Below, in pieces: positions 17,904 to 28,100 of a stretch of 64,000 nt of DNA. The notes below the pieces were generated by a model. That model did no database searches, was not told where the DNA came from, and worked only from the letters and a program-made list of their open reading frames with translations. The position numbers and the translations under genes are program-made. Origin of the DNA: Methanomicrobiales archaeon. Lineage in GTDB: Archaea > Halobacteriota > Methanomicrobia > Methanomicrobiales > Methanospirillaceae. How positions within the stretch are numbered: position 1 is the first letter of the stretch; every line of letters starts with the position of its first letter. The stretch is from assembly GCA_012729535.1 (NCBI GenBank), contig JAAYCY010000061.1, forward strand, positions 23,158-87,157. The letters run 5' to 3'.

Positions 17904-18842
17904 ATGAAAACCGGAACTGATTCACATAAGCCTGATTCGATGACTATGCTTGTTACCCGGATGGCCAGAATCTCAAAGGAAAAACCGAATTCTGTATGCG
18001 AGATAACCGGGGATATTATTCACCTTGTCGGTGAACAACTGGTATCACTCAGGTATAATAATCCCCGGTTTCGGGAGTCTGATTACCCCCTCTATGCAGG
18101 AGTAGGGGAAATTAACACGAGAAAAGTTGCAAATATTTTTTTATGTGCATGTTTTTTGGAATACCGGTCCGGAAAAACTGATGTCTGGGATAACACAGTT
18201 TTCTTTTCTGAAGAAATCCTGCAGGATCCTGAAAACCTGTGGCAGGTCATCCTTGATCATACATTTGAAGACTGGAAAGAGAGATTTTTTGATTATAATC
18301 TGCATCCCATGCCTGAAATTCACAATCGCCTGTATTTAATAGCCAGTCGGATGGTCCGGTTTTATTCAGGTGATGGGAGAGAGATATGGGCGGATTATCT
18401 ACAGGACCCGGAGTCTGTTTATAAAAGACTTCTGTTGCTGAGAATCCCAAAATCAATTGCCTGCCTGGTTGTGGGTATATTAAAGGATCTCGGGCATATC
18501 CGCGGCCCGTTTGATATTGTAGGAGATATCGTGGATTCACGTGTTCTGGGTCGGATGATTTGCGGGGATGGAGATGAAGTTACCTTTACCAGGGCACGCC
18601 GCCTTGCCCGCAGGTTAGCACCGGATGATCCCTGGATTCTTGACCTCCCCCTCTATCTTATCGGGACTACCTGGTGTGGTCCTGGACCCAAGTGTCGCGC
18701 TTGTCCGGTACGAAATGCCTGTGTGTATGCCATTTCAGATGTTTTGGGGATCAGGCCGGATCCGGTTTTCCGATCTATCCTGTTTGGTAAAAAAACTGTG
18801 CAGAAGACTCTCCGCCAATGGCAACAGACAGTTATTGATTGA
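17904..18842 (+). CDS. endonuclease III-related protein with C-terminal Fe-S loop
   Basis: The mainly helical protein of 312 residues ends in a cysteine loop C258-x5-C264-x2-C267-x5-C273. This resembles the [4Fe-4S] loop of endonuclease III/MutY (C-x6-C-x2-C-x5-C) but is one residue shorter. The preceding region (TRARRLARRLAPDDPWILDLPLYLIG) fits the end of an HhH-GPD fold, but I do not see the canonical helix-hairpin-helix with catalytic lysine, so glycosylase activity is unproven. It follows mobB by 29 bp and may be cotranscribed. Confidence 0.6.
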   Translation: MKTGTDSHKPDSMTMLVTRMARISKEKPNSVCEITGDIIHLVGEQLVSLRYNNPRFRESDYPLYAGVGEINTRKVANIFLCACFLEYRSGKTDVWDNTVFFSEEILQDPENLWQVILDHTFEDWKERFFDYNLHPMPEIHNRLYLIASRMVRFYSGDGREIWADYLQDPESVYKRLLLLRIPKSIACLVVGILKDLGHIRGPFDIVGDIVDSRVLGRMICGDGDEVTFTRARRLARRLAPDDPWILDLPLYLIGTTWCGPGPKCRACPVRNACVYAISDVLGIRPDPVFRSILFGKKTVQKTLRQWQQTVID

Positions 18843-18884
18843 TAAGTAACAATCCGGGGATAGTGTCCTCCATATTTTTGGTTA

Positions 18885-18902
18885 TTTAGCTATAAGCTTT
18901 AT
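18885..18902 (+). promoter_or_regulatory. TATA box region with possible metal-regulator site
   Basis: The sequence TTTAGCTATAAGCTTTAT lies 25-42 bp before the dtxR-family start codon, where a TATA box would be. A close copy, TTTAGCTTAAAGCTTAAA, occurs at 19355-19372, at the beginning of the binding-protein gene. Fourteen of 18 positions agree. Role as a binding site of the regulator is inference. Confidence 0.35.
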
Positions 18903-18926
18903 TGAAAATTACAACCATGATCTTCT

Positions 18927-19349
18927 ATGGCTGGTTGTATAGATACTCCTCAAAAAAACCGGTTTTTAAAATTCATTCACTCTCATAGCGGTGGTGTCAA
19001 ATCCGGTGAAATTGCATCTAATTTTGGTATCCGGACTTCTACCGTTACACGTACTCTTCATGAACTAAGTGATGCCGGGTACGTTGTACATGATTCATAC
19101 CGGAAAGTCTCTCTTACTGATGACGGTGAACATATGGCATGTTTTTTGATTAGAAGGCATCGTATTCTCTCTCTTATGTTTACCCGTATGGGCCTTACCG
19201 AAGCTGAAGCATGTGCCCAGGCTGAGATGATTGAACACCTGGTGCCAAAAAACCATGTAAACCGGATTTGCAGTTCTCTTGGTCATCCTCGCCGGTCCGC
19301 ATGTGGAGTAATAGAACACGATCCCTCTTGTTGTGGTGTTTATGTATGA
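18927..19349 (+). CDS. DtxR/MntR-family metal-dependent repressor
   Basis: The N-terminal winged helix (about residues 10-75) with GVKSGEIASNFGIRTSTVTRTLHEL is followed by a metal-binding dimerisation region (RRHRILSLMFTRMGLTEAEACAQAEMIEHL, about 75-108), the DtxR layout without an SH3 domain. The C-terminus is rich in cysteine and histidine (CGVIEHDPSCCGVYV), probably metal ligands. The stop overlaps the ATG of the substrate-binding protein (ATGA), so it is cotranslated with the transporter it most likely controls. Whether it senses Mn, Fe or Zn is not visible. Confidence 0.87.
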   Translation: MAGCIDTPQKNRFLKFIHSHSGGVKSGEIASNFGIRTSTVTRTLHELSDAGYVVHDSYRKVSLTDDGEHMACFLIRRHRILSLMFTRMGLTEAEACAQAEMIEHLVPKNHVNRICSSLGHPRRSACGVIEHDPSCCGVYV

Positions 19350-20287
19350 AAAATTTTAGCTTAAAGCTTAAAGACCTAAAAATTAGTTTAAAAAAGATTT
19401 TCACCGGAAATTTTTTTTCACAAGGGTTCTTTATTTTCCTTGTTTCTTTTCTCTTACTAACAAGTGGGTGCATCAATTCAACTCTGGATACACATGGTTC
19501 AGATGATTTAACTGTTGCCTGTACTATTCCCCCCCAGGAAGAGTTCATCCGGGCAATAGCAGGGGAATCCAATATATCTGTGCTGGTTATGGTCCCTCCT
19601 GGTGCAAGCCCTCATACTTTTGAACCTACTCCTTCTCAGATAGCCGAGCTCGAACAAGCAGATCTGTATGTTGCCCTTGGATCCGGTGTTGAATTTGAAA
19701 ACCGGTGGATAGAAAGAATACGAGAGTTATATCCTGAACTAACGATTGTGAACAGTTCCAGGACCATACCCCTCCTGTCAGGGAGCGGACATGGCGATGA
19801 AGAAAAAGGAACAGATCCCCATGTATGGATGTCCCTAACCAATGCAGCAACCATAGTCCGGGAAACCTGCGAAGGAATAGTTGAGATTGAGCCCGGGAGA
19901 AAAGATTTGTATGAACAAAACCGGGATACTTACCTTGAACAGCTAAACCAGGTTGATGGTTTGATTCACAATTCCCTTCAGGATCTTTCATCCCGGACTA
20001 TCCTGGTGTATCATCCGTCCTTGGGATATTTCTGCCGGGATTATGATCTTACCCAGATGGCTGCAGAGGAAGCAGGTCATGAACCATCAGCACAGGGATT
20101 AGCTGATGTCATCACGAGGGCAAAAACACTCGGCATCACGTTCATCTTTGCAGAACCGGAAACATCTACCCGGCAGGCAGAGACTCTGGCAAAAGAACTG
20201 AACGGAACTGTTATCCTCATCAGTCCCCTTGCTGGTAATTATCTTGAGAACATGCAGGAAATTGCACAAAAAATTGCAGGTCATTAA
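19346..20287 (+). CDS. metal ABC transporter substrate-binding lipoprotein (ZnuA-like)
   Basis: A cluster A-I solute-binding protein for Zn2+ or Mn2+. A basic, unusually long N-terminus leads into a hydrophobic stretch ending LLLTSGC (lipobox, cysteine near residue 41). Likely metal ligands are the histidines in GASPHTFEP, in DPHVWMS and in VYHPSLGYF, and an acidic residue in FAEPETS. The short His-rich segment GSGHGDEEKGTDPH is a modest version of the ZnuA metal loop. The start at 19346 overlaps dtxR; upstream in-frame codons are inside dtxR. Confidence 0.9.
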   Translation: MKNFSLKLKDLKISLKKIFTGNFFSQGFFIFLVSFLLLTSGCINSTLDTHGSDDLTVACTIPPQEEFIRAIAGESNISVLVMVPPGASPHTFEPTPSQIAELEQADLYVALGSGVEFENRWIERIRELYPELTIVNSSRTIPLLSGSGHGDEEKGTDPHVWMSLTNAATIVRETCEGIVEIEPGRKDLYEQNRDTYLEQLNQVDGLIHNSLQDLSSRTILVYHPSLGYFCRDYDLTQMAAEEAGHEPSAQGLADVITRAKTLGITFIFAEPETSTRQAETLAKELNGTVILISPLAGNYLENMQEIAQKIAGH

Positions 20288-21063
20288 TGGAAAACAGCCC
20301 GGTTATTGAAGTCAGGAATGTGAACGTAAACTTTCAGAACCAGCTGATACTGGATAATGTCAACCTGGTTGTAAGAAAGGGAGATTTCTATGCGATTATA
20401 GGGCCAAACGGGGCCGGGAAAACTACTCTTATCCGTGTAATCCTGGGACTTACACCTGCTAATTCCGGTGAGATATTCCTTTTTGGAAAACCCGCTTCAC
20501 TTGAAGGTCGAATCCGTATTGGGTATGTTCCTCAGCATCAGATGTTTGATTTCACGTTTCCCATAACTATCAGGGAGATGGTTCTTACTGGAAGAATCGG
20601 GAAAAAACCCGGTTTAATAAGAAGATACAAGGATGAGGATTATCATGCCGTAGATACGGCATTATCAAGACTCTCTATAAAATTCCTTGAGAATCGTCCG
20701 ATATCTGATCTTTCCGGTGGAGAACGACAGCGGGTGCTCATTGCAAGAGCGCTTGCTGGAGATCCGGATATTCTTATTCTTGATGAACCTACGGTGTATG
20801 TTGATACTCCTACCGAGGAGCACTTCTATGAACTTCTTTCAATTTTGTCAAAAAGCATAACAATCCTGATGATTACCCATGATATTGGTGTAGTATCACG
20901 ACATGTAACTCATGTGGCATGCCTGAACAGGCGGCTCTATCAGCATGATACGAATCATCTTACTGCAGATATGCTGGCAAAGACCTATGGGTGTCCTGTT
21001 GATCTTATCACTCACGGTGATGTTCCACACAGGGTTTTGGCATACCATGGAGATAAGCCATGA
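20287..21063 (+). CDS. metal ABC transporter ATP-binding protein (ZnuC-like)
   Basis: The ATPase of the first metal importer. Walker A is GPNGAGKTT (about residues 39-47), the signature is LSGGERQRV and Walker B ends in LILDEPT, with a switch histidine in MITHDIG. The C-terminal His-containing tail (LITHGDVPHRVLAYHGDKP) is typical for zinc/manganese transporters. TAATG overlap with the binding protein. Confidence 0.92.
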   Translation: MENSPVIEVRNVNVNFQNQLILDNVNLVVRKGDFYAIIGPNGAGKTTLIRVILGLTPANSGEIFLFGKPASLEGRIRIGYVPQHQMFDFTFPITIREMVLTGRIGKKPGLIRRYKDEDYHAVDTALSRLSIKFLENRPISDLSGGERQRVLIARALAGDPDILILDEPTVYVDTPTEEHFYELLSILSKSITILMITHDIGVVSRHVTHVACLNRRLYQHDTNHLTADMLAKTYGCPVDLITHGDVPHRVLAYHGDKP

Positions 21064-21893
21064 TTGAAGCATTGGGATATGAATTCTTCCGTTCGGCACT
21101 CGCAGCAGGAATTTTGTCTTCAATTGTGTGTGGTATAATCGGAAGTTATGTGGTAGTCAAACACATGATATCTGTAGCCGGAGGAATTTCTCATGCAGCA
21201 TTCGGTGGGATAGGTCTTGGATATTTTCTGGGGGTCGATCCAATTGCCGGAGCATTCTGGTTCACACTCGGAGTCGCTACGCTTATATGGGGATTGATAG
21301 ATCGGGCCAGACAGCACATTGACACCCTTATCGGAGCATTCTGGGCCGGGGGGATGGCATTTGGGATTTTATGTCTATCACTCACCCCGGGTTATACTCC
21401 TGACCTTTTTAGTTATTTATTCGGGAATATTCTACTTGTTCCATCCGGTCATCTCACGTTGATTGCATTTTTGTGTGCTGTTGTTGTTGGTCTGGTAGCT
21501 TTACTCTATCCTGCTTTACAGGCAATTGCTTTTGATCAGGAGTATGCTTCTATTTCCGGCCTTCCTACCCGGATCTTCAACCTTTTGGTTCTTTTGCTTA
21601 TTGCCGTATCGGTGGTTGTCCTTATCCAGATAGTTGGTATTATTCTTGTTATTGCTTTACTCACTCTTCCGGCAGCAATTATTCGCCCATTTTCCAATAC
21701 ACTAAAAGGGATGATGATTGGAGCCACCCTAACCGGAATGTTCATCACAACAACGGGTATTTACCTGTCCTGGATTTTTGATGTGCCATCAGGCTCTACG
21801 ATTATCCTTCTTGGAGTTACTCTCTATTTCCTGGTTCTTTGTTACAAAGAGGTCATTTTCCGGGTAAAAACCCCTAAGGTGCACTCTGAATAA
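21060..21893 (+). CDS. metal ABC transporter permease (ZnuB-like)
   Basis: A 277-residue ABC-3 family permease with eight to nine membrane segments. The family pattern VVKHMISVAGGISHAAFGGIGLGYFLG near residues 32-58 is clear. ATGA overlap with the ATPase gene. It ends the dtxR-znuACB-like operon. Confidence 0.92.
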   Translation: MIEALGYEFFRSALAAGILSSIVCGIIGSYVVVKHMISVAGGISHAAFGGIGLGYFLGVDPIAGAFWFTLGVATLIWGLIDRARQHIDTLIGAFWAGGMAFGILCLSLTPGYTPDLFSYLFGNILLVPSGHLTLIAFLCAVVVGLVALLYPALQAIAFDQEYASISGLPTRIFNLLVLLLIAVSVVVLIQIVGIILVIALLTLPAAIIRPFSNTLKGMMIGATLTGMFITTTGIYLSWIFDVPSGSTIILLGVTLYFLVLCYKEVIFRVKTPKVHSE

Positions 21894-22140
21894 ATAAAAT
21901 AAGGACCTTTTTTAAGATTTTCCCGGAGGAGAGGTGGATAAACGGTGACTTCTCATGGCAAAAACCTTTCCGAGTTATTTATGGTGCTGTGTTGATGGAA
22001 CAGTTAATGAATCGGTAGTTTTCCATGGGTTTATTGTGTACTGCCACCTGGTAATTTAAAAATCACCGTAGTAGTACGAATATTATTCTGGTAAGAACAT
22101 ATATGAAATTACTCTATATTCTATAGAGAAAAAAAGGGTA

Positions 22141-23022
22141 TTACTGAAGGATCAATTCTTTATTGTGTTTTAAGACATCCGGAATTGAATTCACACCTTC
22201 AATTGATTTGGGGAAGTTAGTAAAGATGACCCGGTCAGCATAAATTGCCATATCAACAAGAGCTTCTTCAATGCCTTTGGCAAGTTCTCCGGATTGCATA
22301 TTCTCAACAACGTAAATCTTTCCTCCTCCCGAAAGAATGTCAAGTGCATAGAGTTTTTGTGGATCAGCCTTCAAAATGTCCACAACTTTAGCCGGAGTCT
22401 TATTCCCTCCATATGCAAATTCAGGTGCAAAAATGTCAACGACATTAACACCAAGCCAGTCTTCAACCGGTTCCTTCTGCCATGCCATTACAATTGCATA
22501 CTTCTTAGAAAGAAGACTCTTTTCTTCTTCAGTGAGATTTCCTGCGGCAGTGATCTTACTTTTATATACATCTGCACGTTCCTCGAAAGCCTTTGCATTT
22601 TGTGAATCGGCTGCTTTGAGCCATCCAAGGACGGTGTCTGCCAGTTCCAGTGCAGTCTCCGGTGTGTTCCAGGATGCATCCGGGTTTAAAATCTTCCAGT
22701 TTGTCTTTCCATAGCCATTTGAATCACGGAATTTTTCAATTGCCTGCATGGCAGCAACGTCCATGCTTGAGTTATGAGCAAGGAACAGATCTGCACTTTC
22801 AAGGGCTCCTGCATTTTTCTGGATAAGTCCGGGAAGTATGTCTCCTTGTAGGTGTGGACATACGGATGGATCTGCAATATATATGACATCAACCGCATCT
22901 CCTCCAATTGCCTGAACCGGGTCCCAGAGGACACTCGTCGTGGTTACTACATCAAGAGCCCCGGCTGCCGGCATTAGAAAGAGGATGAAGCCGAGGATAA
23001 GAAACAGTGCTGCACGTTTCAT
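22141..23022 (-). CDS. second metal ABC transporter substrate-binding protein
   Basis: The protein has a cleavable signal sequence (about residues 1-22, ending GALDVVTTTSV) and the cluster A-I fold, but fewer histidines than the first system: the site of the usual GxxPH motif reads DPSVCPHLQGD, and no His-rich loop is present. An APEFAYGGNKTPAKV segment and IFTNFP near the end are family features. The differences suggest a different metal preference or affinity from the 19.3-21.9 kb system. It is the last gene of the fmdE-ABC operon, 25 bp after the permease. Confidence 0.85.
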   Translation of the reverse strand: MKRAALFLILGFILFLMPAAGALDVVTTTSVLWDPVQAIGGDAVDVIYIADPSVCPHLQGDILPGLIQKNAGALESADLFLAHNSSMDVAAMQAIEKFRDSNGYGKTNWKILNPDASWNTPETALELADTVLGWLKAADSQNAKAFEERADVYKSKITAAGNLTEEEKSLLSKKYAIVMAWQKEPVEDWLGVNVVDIFAPEFAYGGNKTPAKVVDILKADPQKLYALDILSGGGKIYVVENMQSGELAKGIEEALVDMAIYADRVIFTNFPKSIEGVNSIPDVLKHNKELILQ

Positions 23023-23047
23023 AATTATTACTTATCCATTTTTTGTA

Positions 23048-23878
23048 TTAATGCTTGTGAAAAACAACTTTACGTTTCGGAGAAATGGCAACTGATCCTA
23101 CAAAAACAGCACTGAAAACCACTGCTGTCAGAGGGCCTACCGGAAGAGAATACATAATGCCGCATACTGCTCCGGTCACGCTTATAATAATCGCAATGAG
23201 AGGAGCCATGATAAACATCCTTTTTATAGTATTGCAAAACTGGTACGCAATTGCTGCCGGAGTTACCAACCAGATATAAAGGAGTAATCCACCAACGATT
23301 GGGATGCTTATGGCAACCATCAATGAAATGAGGAATAATATTCCGTAATAAATGGGTCTGACTTTAATTCCGGTGATTTCCGCAATACGTTTGTGAAATA
23401 CAATCGCTGTTATCTCTTTATAAAAGGCGATAAGAAATACGATGATAAGTATCGTAATGAGTGCCAGAGCATAGATCTCTTCCCGGTACAAGGATATGAC
23501 ATTTCCATATAACAATGAACTGGCCTCAAAACCTTTTCCTGTTCCCTGCATGAGGGCAATAAAGAAAATGGCAACGGCCATCATGGTCCCAAAGAGCACT
23601 CCGAGGGTGGTATCGGTATGCATCCTGGTCCGGTCACTTAAGGGACCCATAAGAAAAGCGGTCAGAATACTGATAACAATTGCAGAAGGAATGATTGCAA
23701 AACCCAAAAATGCTCCAACTGCACCACCGGCAAAAGCAGCATGAGACATTGTAAACCCTATGGAAGAGATGTTCATCTGGGTAATCAGAACGCTGAGAAG
23801 GGCGCAACCAAGGGAAGCAAAAAGCATGGCCTCCACCGCATGGCAGAGGACATTATTCGGGATAAGAAATTCGAGCAT
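23048..23878 (-). CDS. second metal ABC transporter permease
   Basis: A 276-residue ABC-3 family permease with about eight membrane segments and the pattern MNISSIGFTMSHAAFAGGAVGAFLG (about residues 34-58). It overlaps the ATPase stop (ATGA). Family knowledge places it with Zn/Mn/Fe importers. Confidence 0.9.
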   Translation of the reverse strand: MLEFLIPNNVLCHAVEAMLFASLGCALLSVLITQMNISSIGFTMSHAAFAGGAVGAFLGFAIIPSAIVISILTAFLMGPLSDRTRMHTDTTLGVLFGTMMAVAIFFIALMQGTGKGFEASSLLYGNVISLYREEIYALALITILIIVFLIAFYKEITAIVFHKRIAEITGIKVRPIYYGILFLISLMVAISIPIVGGLLLYIWLVTPAAIAYQFCNTIKRMFIMAPLIAIIISVTGAVCGIMYSLPVGPLTAVVFSAVFVGSVAISPKRKVVFHKH

Positions 23879-24621
23879 CAGGCTGCCACCGAGGCAGTCC
23901 GCACTAGGCTTTCGACATCTGAAGGATCAGATTGCTGGTTCAGAATTATTTTCCCGTTCTGCATAACAAGAACCCTGATTGTTCTATTCGGGAGTGCATC
24001 AAAAGCATGTGAAACAATGAGGACCGCGATTCCTGCATCTGCAATTTCACACAAAAGATTACTCACTTCTTCTCTGGTTATCATGTCAAGATTGCTGAAA
24101 GGTTCATCAAGAAGCAGGACTTCTGGTTCCTTGGCAAGGTTTTGCGCGATGAGAACCTTTTGTTGTTGTCCTCCTGATAGTTTTCCTATCTGGTTGTGTC
24201 TCATAAGGGTAAGACCAAGATTATCAATGGCAGTAGTGACCTTATCTAAATCATACTCTGAATGTCTCTTCAGCCATCCTATCTTTCCATATCTGCCCAT
24301 CAGGACAATTTCTTCAACGGTAAACGGAGTGAACGGATGAAAATCATAATTTTGAATGACATATCCAATCTTTTTTCTTGCGGCACATCCGTCCCTGACC
24401 ACATCATGACCACACACCTGTACACTTCCATTCACAACCGGAAGCAGTCCGACAATTGTCTCAAGAAGTGTCGTTTTTCCGGCACCATTCGGACCTCCGA
24501 TAACGACAAATTCACCCGGTTTTATTTGCAGACTAACATCCTGAATTACCGGGAGGTCAGCACCTTCATAGGTGGTATAGACCTGGTTAAGCAAAATGAC
24601 ATTTTTGGTTTCCCCTGTCAT
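23878..24621 (-). CDS. second metal ABC transporter ATP-binding protein
   Basis: Walker A GPNGAGKTT is near residue 39, the signature LSGGQQQKV near 139 and Walker B LLLDEPF near 161. It starts inside the stop of the fmdE-like gene (ATGA), which ties that protein to the transporter. Length 247 residues is normal. Confidence 0.92.
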   Translation of the reverse strand: MTGETKNVILLNQVYTTYEGADLPVIQDVSLQIKPGEFVVIGGPNGAGKTTLLETIVGLLPVVNGSVQVCGHDVVRDGCAARKKIGYVIQNYDFHPFTPFTVEEIVLMGRYGKIGWLKRHSEYDLDKVTTAIDNLGLTLMRHNQIGKLSGGQQQKVLIAQNLAKEPEVLLLDEPFSNLDMITREEVSNLLCEIADAGIAVLIVSHAFDALPNRTIRVLVMQNGKIILNQQSDPSDVESLVRTASVAA

Positions 24622-25061
24622 GCAAGAGCCTCAATAGAAAAGAGATGTTCATCCGGGAGATTATACAGGTCTGCAGCATACCGCTCGATTTCAAGTTCGT
24701 AATCCGGATTGTCATCAGGAAATGTTGTGAGTGGAAGTGGTGTCAATCTGAATCCAACTCCGTCTGAAGAGAATTCGCTGTAAATGAGATCTGATTTAAC
24801 GATTTCAATATTCCCTTTTCCTAAGGTACATCCACTTCCAAGCTGAATGCCATCAGCCAGACAGGACTCCGGGGTCACACCAGAGCAGTAAACCCATGCT
24901 TTGATTGCGAAGGGATTTTCTCCCAGATTTTTCAGGGCATATCTTCCCATCCTGTATCCGAGCACGATAAAGGGGCCCAGGTGTCCATGGAACCGGGCAA
25001 GTTCCAGAACTGGATAATCACGAGGGAGTTCCATATACTGGCAGTGTTCATGCCATTTCAT
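24618..25061 (-). CDS. FmdE-domain protein heading a metal transporter operon
   Basis: The protein consists of the FmdE domain alone (147 residues): FHGHLGPFIVLGYRMGRYAL near residues 24-43 holds the conserved His pair, and CSGVTPESCLADGIQLGSGCTLGKGN near 59-84 holds three conserved cysteines. The C-terminal zinc finger of longer FmdE proteins is missing. Despite its family name it is encoded with a metal importer and not with fmdABCD, 7.7 kb away. A role as a metal-binding partner or sensor of the importer is inference. Confidence 0.85.
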   Translation of the reverse strand: MKWHEHCQYMELPRDYPVLELARFHGHLGPFIVLGYRMGRYALKNLGENPFAIKAWVYCSGVTPESCLADGIQLGSGCTLGKGNIEIVKSDLIYSEFSSDGVGFRLTPLPLTTFPDDNPDYELEIERYAADLYNLPDEHLFSIEALA

Positions 25062-25166
25062 GATAGAGTATCTTTATTTGTAATACAAAAAAAGTATTCA
25101 TGTGAACAATTGGGACTCTGGTAATAATGGTATTAAAAGAGATTAAAAAATTCAGAACTTTAGAAT

Positions 25167-28100
25167 TTATTCCGGAATTATTATCCGGCTGTGACCATTA
25201 TTTCCCTTTTCAATTATTATTCTCGTAGGGATGCGTTCTTTCAAAGCGTTAACGTGAGAAATCACTCCAATAAGTTTCCCCTCGTGTTTAAGTCCGGCCA
25301 AAGTGGTAAGGGCTGTTTCAAGGGCCTCATCATCCAGGGTACCAAATCCCTCATCAAGAAATAGGGAATCTACCCGGACATTTTTGCTGGCCATTCCGGA
25401 AAGACCAAGTGCAAGTGCAAGACTGACTATGAATACCTCTCCTCCGGACAGGTTTTTTACTGATCTGGTTACACCTCCCTGCCAGTTATCAATGACCTGC
25501 ATATCAAGAGGAATGCTTTTGTCCTGAATGAGGATATACCGATCAGTCATCTGTTGTAAGTGCTGGTTCGCATGAGCGAGGAGGATAGAGAAGGTAAGTC
25601 CCTGGGCAAACACTCTGAACTTTTTCCCATCTGCAGATCCGATGAGTTCATGGAGCCGTGACCATTTATCTACTTCATGCTGCTGTTTATCGCGTCCGGC
25701 AATCTTTTCACCAAGTTGTCTAATCATCTCTTCATGCTGGGAGAGTTTTTCCTGGTTTTTGCCAATGTCAGTAATATACTGGGTTTTTTGTTCCTGGAAT
25801 GAAATTAGTTCTGCCTGTAATTCCGAAATTGGTTTCGACGTAAGGTTTTTCTTTTTCTCATCTTCATACCTGGTTATGGCCAAACTTTGTCGTTCATGTA
25901 TTCTGGTCTGTTCGGTTCTGATATCTTCCCATGCCTTTTCAAGTCGTGAAATCTCTTCTGGTTTCATAAAGGAGGCTTTATACTCCTCTTCGTCTGCAAA
26001 CCCTGCCGAATGGATTTGGGAGAGAAATATCTCAAGAGATTTATGAATATCGTTATTTGTTGTGTTAATTCGTTTTTCAAGATCTGATATAAGATCCTTT
26101 GATGACTGTAACCGGTTTGAGAGATCAGTTTTTTCTTTCTGTCTGGCCTCGAGGATCTCCCTGGCTTTTGACACTGCTTCTGTCAGCCTTTTTTCTTCGG
26201 AATCTGTATCTTTTTCTCCAAACTTATGTTTTCTTTCATCTTTAAGGGTCAGAAATTTCTCCTCTTCCACTCTGAGATGTCCGGTTTTTCTGGTTATTTC
26301 ATCTGTCTTTTCAGATATCTTTGCTGAAAGGCCACTTATCTCTGCCTCTATCTTCCGGAGTTGCTCTTCACAGGTCCGGATCTTATCCTCTTCTTCCTGG
26401 TATTTTTTCTGTCGGTTTCGGAGGGTAAGGAGTAATGCCGTGATATTGGTTTCCCTACTGATTGTACAGCCAAGACCAGCCAGTATAGGTACTAATTCAT
26501 CGAAATAGGTGGTGACTTTCTTCTCACCTGTTACTATTCCATTTTGATGCTGGTCAATTCTGTTTTTTCTAGATTCAATCTCAAACTCCTTCTCCCTGCA
26601 TTCCTTCTCCTGGGAATTCAGTTGTTCCCGACATTTTATGAGAAGGGGTGCTGACTTCCTGATTTTTTCCTCACATTGTTCTGCATTATGGAGTGTTGTA
26701 TCCAGGTTCCTGAGTTTTGATGAGGTAACTTCAATACAAGAAGTAAGTGAGGCACAATCGGTTTCACTATTCATACCGAGAGCATCTGTCCCTTCCTTCC
26801 ATCTTTTGTGCTGTTCGTTACGTGTCGTTTCACATTCGATGATGTCCTCAAGGCAACGGTTTAGTTCACCCTCTTTTTCAGCAATTTTGGTCGTGAGAGT
26901 CGTCAGTTGCCTTGAAAGATTCTTAATTCGGTTCTCTTCCTCTATAAATTCCCTTATGACTTCCTCGGGCTCAAATTCCTGCCCGGTTACAAATGGATGG
27001 TGGAGGGAGCCACAAAGGGGACAGGGCTTCCCATCTATCAGCTGGTTTCTCTCTATTGTCAGGTCTCTTACCTTTGCAGCAAGGAATGCGGCCTTCCGTG
27101 ATATTTCAAGGTGTTCTTCACAGTGGGTAAGATCTGATTCGATGCGGTCTTTTTCATATCCTGACACCTGCAGGTAATGAATCAGATCATCCCGTTTCTT
27201 CTCAAGGGCTTCCCATCTGGATGATATCTCCTTTATCGCCACCTGAACTTCTTTCAGCCGGTTCAGTCTTTCAACCTGAATCTTTGTCTCATCATGGCTC
27301 TTTCTCAGGTCAGAAAGGGAGTATTCCAAAAGGAGTTTTTCCAGATTTTTCTCTAGGTCTTTTTGCTCTTCTTCTCGTTCTTTTAATAGCCGTTGCTGTT
27401 GTTCTTTTTTCTTTTGAAGTTCTGTTAGTTCCTTCTTTGCTTTTAGAATCTGGATTTCCTGTTCAGTACAATCGGTTTTTTCTTTTTCGATTGTGTCAAG
27501 ATGTTCACGGATTTTTGACGTCTTCTCTTCAAACCCTGAATACTGGTCTCTGATAGTTGCATCCGAAGCATGCTGATTGATATAGTGGTTTGCGGTATTT
27601 TTAATATCCAGTATCTCCTGCTTTCTTCTTTCTGCCTGCTTCAAATTGTTATTGTAATCGGTCAGGAGGTTTTGCAGTCCTTCCAGCTCTTTATTATCCC
27701 TTTTTATTCCTGCTTCCTTATCACCGATCTCCTTATCAAGGGCACGGATTATCTGGATAAGTCTGATTCCTTCCTCTCGCTCCCGTTCTGCCTGCTTCAT
27801 TCCGGTTTGAGCAGAACTGACTGCGTTCTCTAAATCAGGAAGAGATGACTGTAGAATGTCTCTTATTCGGACTGTTTCCACTTGTCTTTCTGTGTCCTTT
27901 TCCAGGGTATCCCGTTTCAGTTCCAGTGATGCATATAATCCCTGGAACAATGCAGCTTTTTTTGCTGCAAGGAGTGCTATCCGGGAGGGCTCAAACGCTC
28001 CCTGTTTCTCTACAAGGTGGGCTTTATCTGTTTCCAGATCCCTGATCTCACACCGGAGTTTTTCAACCGCTTCAATCCATCGGATTGCGTCTGTGATTTG

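Noticed and set aside
26062..27553. Several long plus-strand frames opposite rad50
   Set aside because: They are antisense shadows of a charged coiled-coil gene; the Ser/Phe-rich translation is typical of such shadows.
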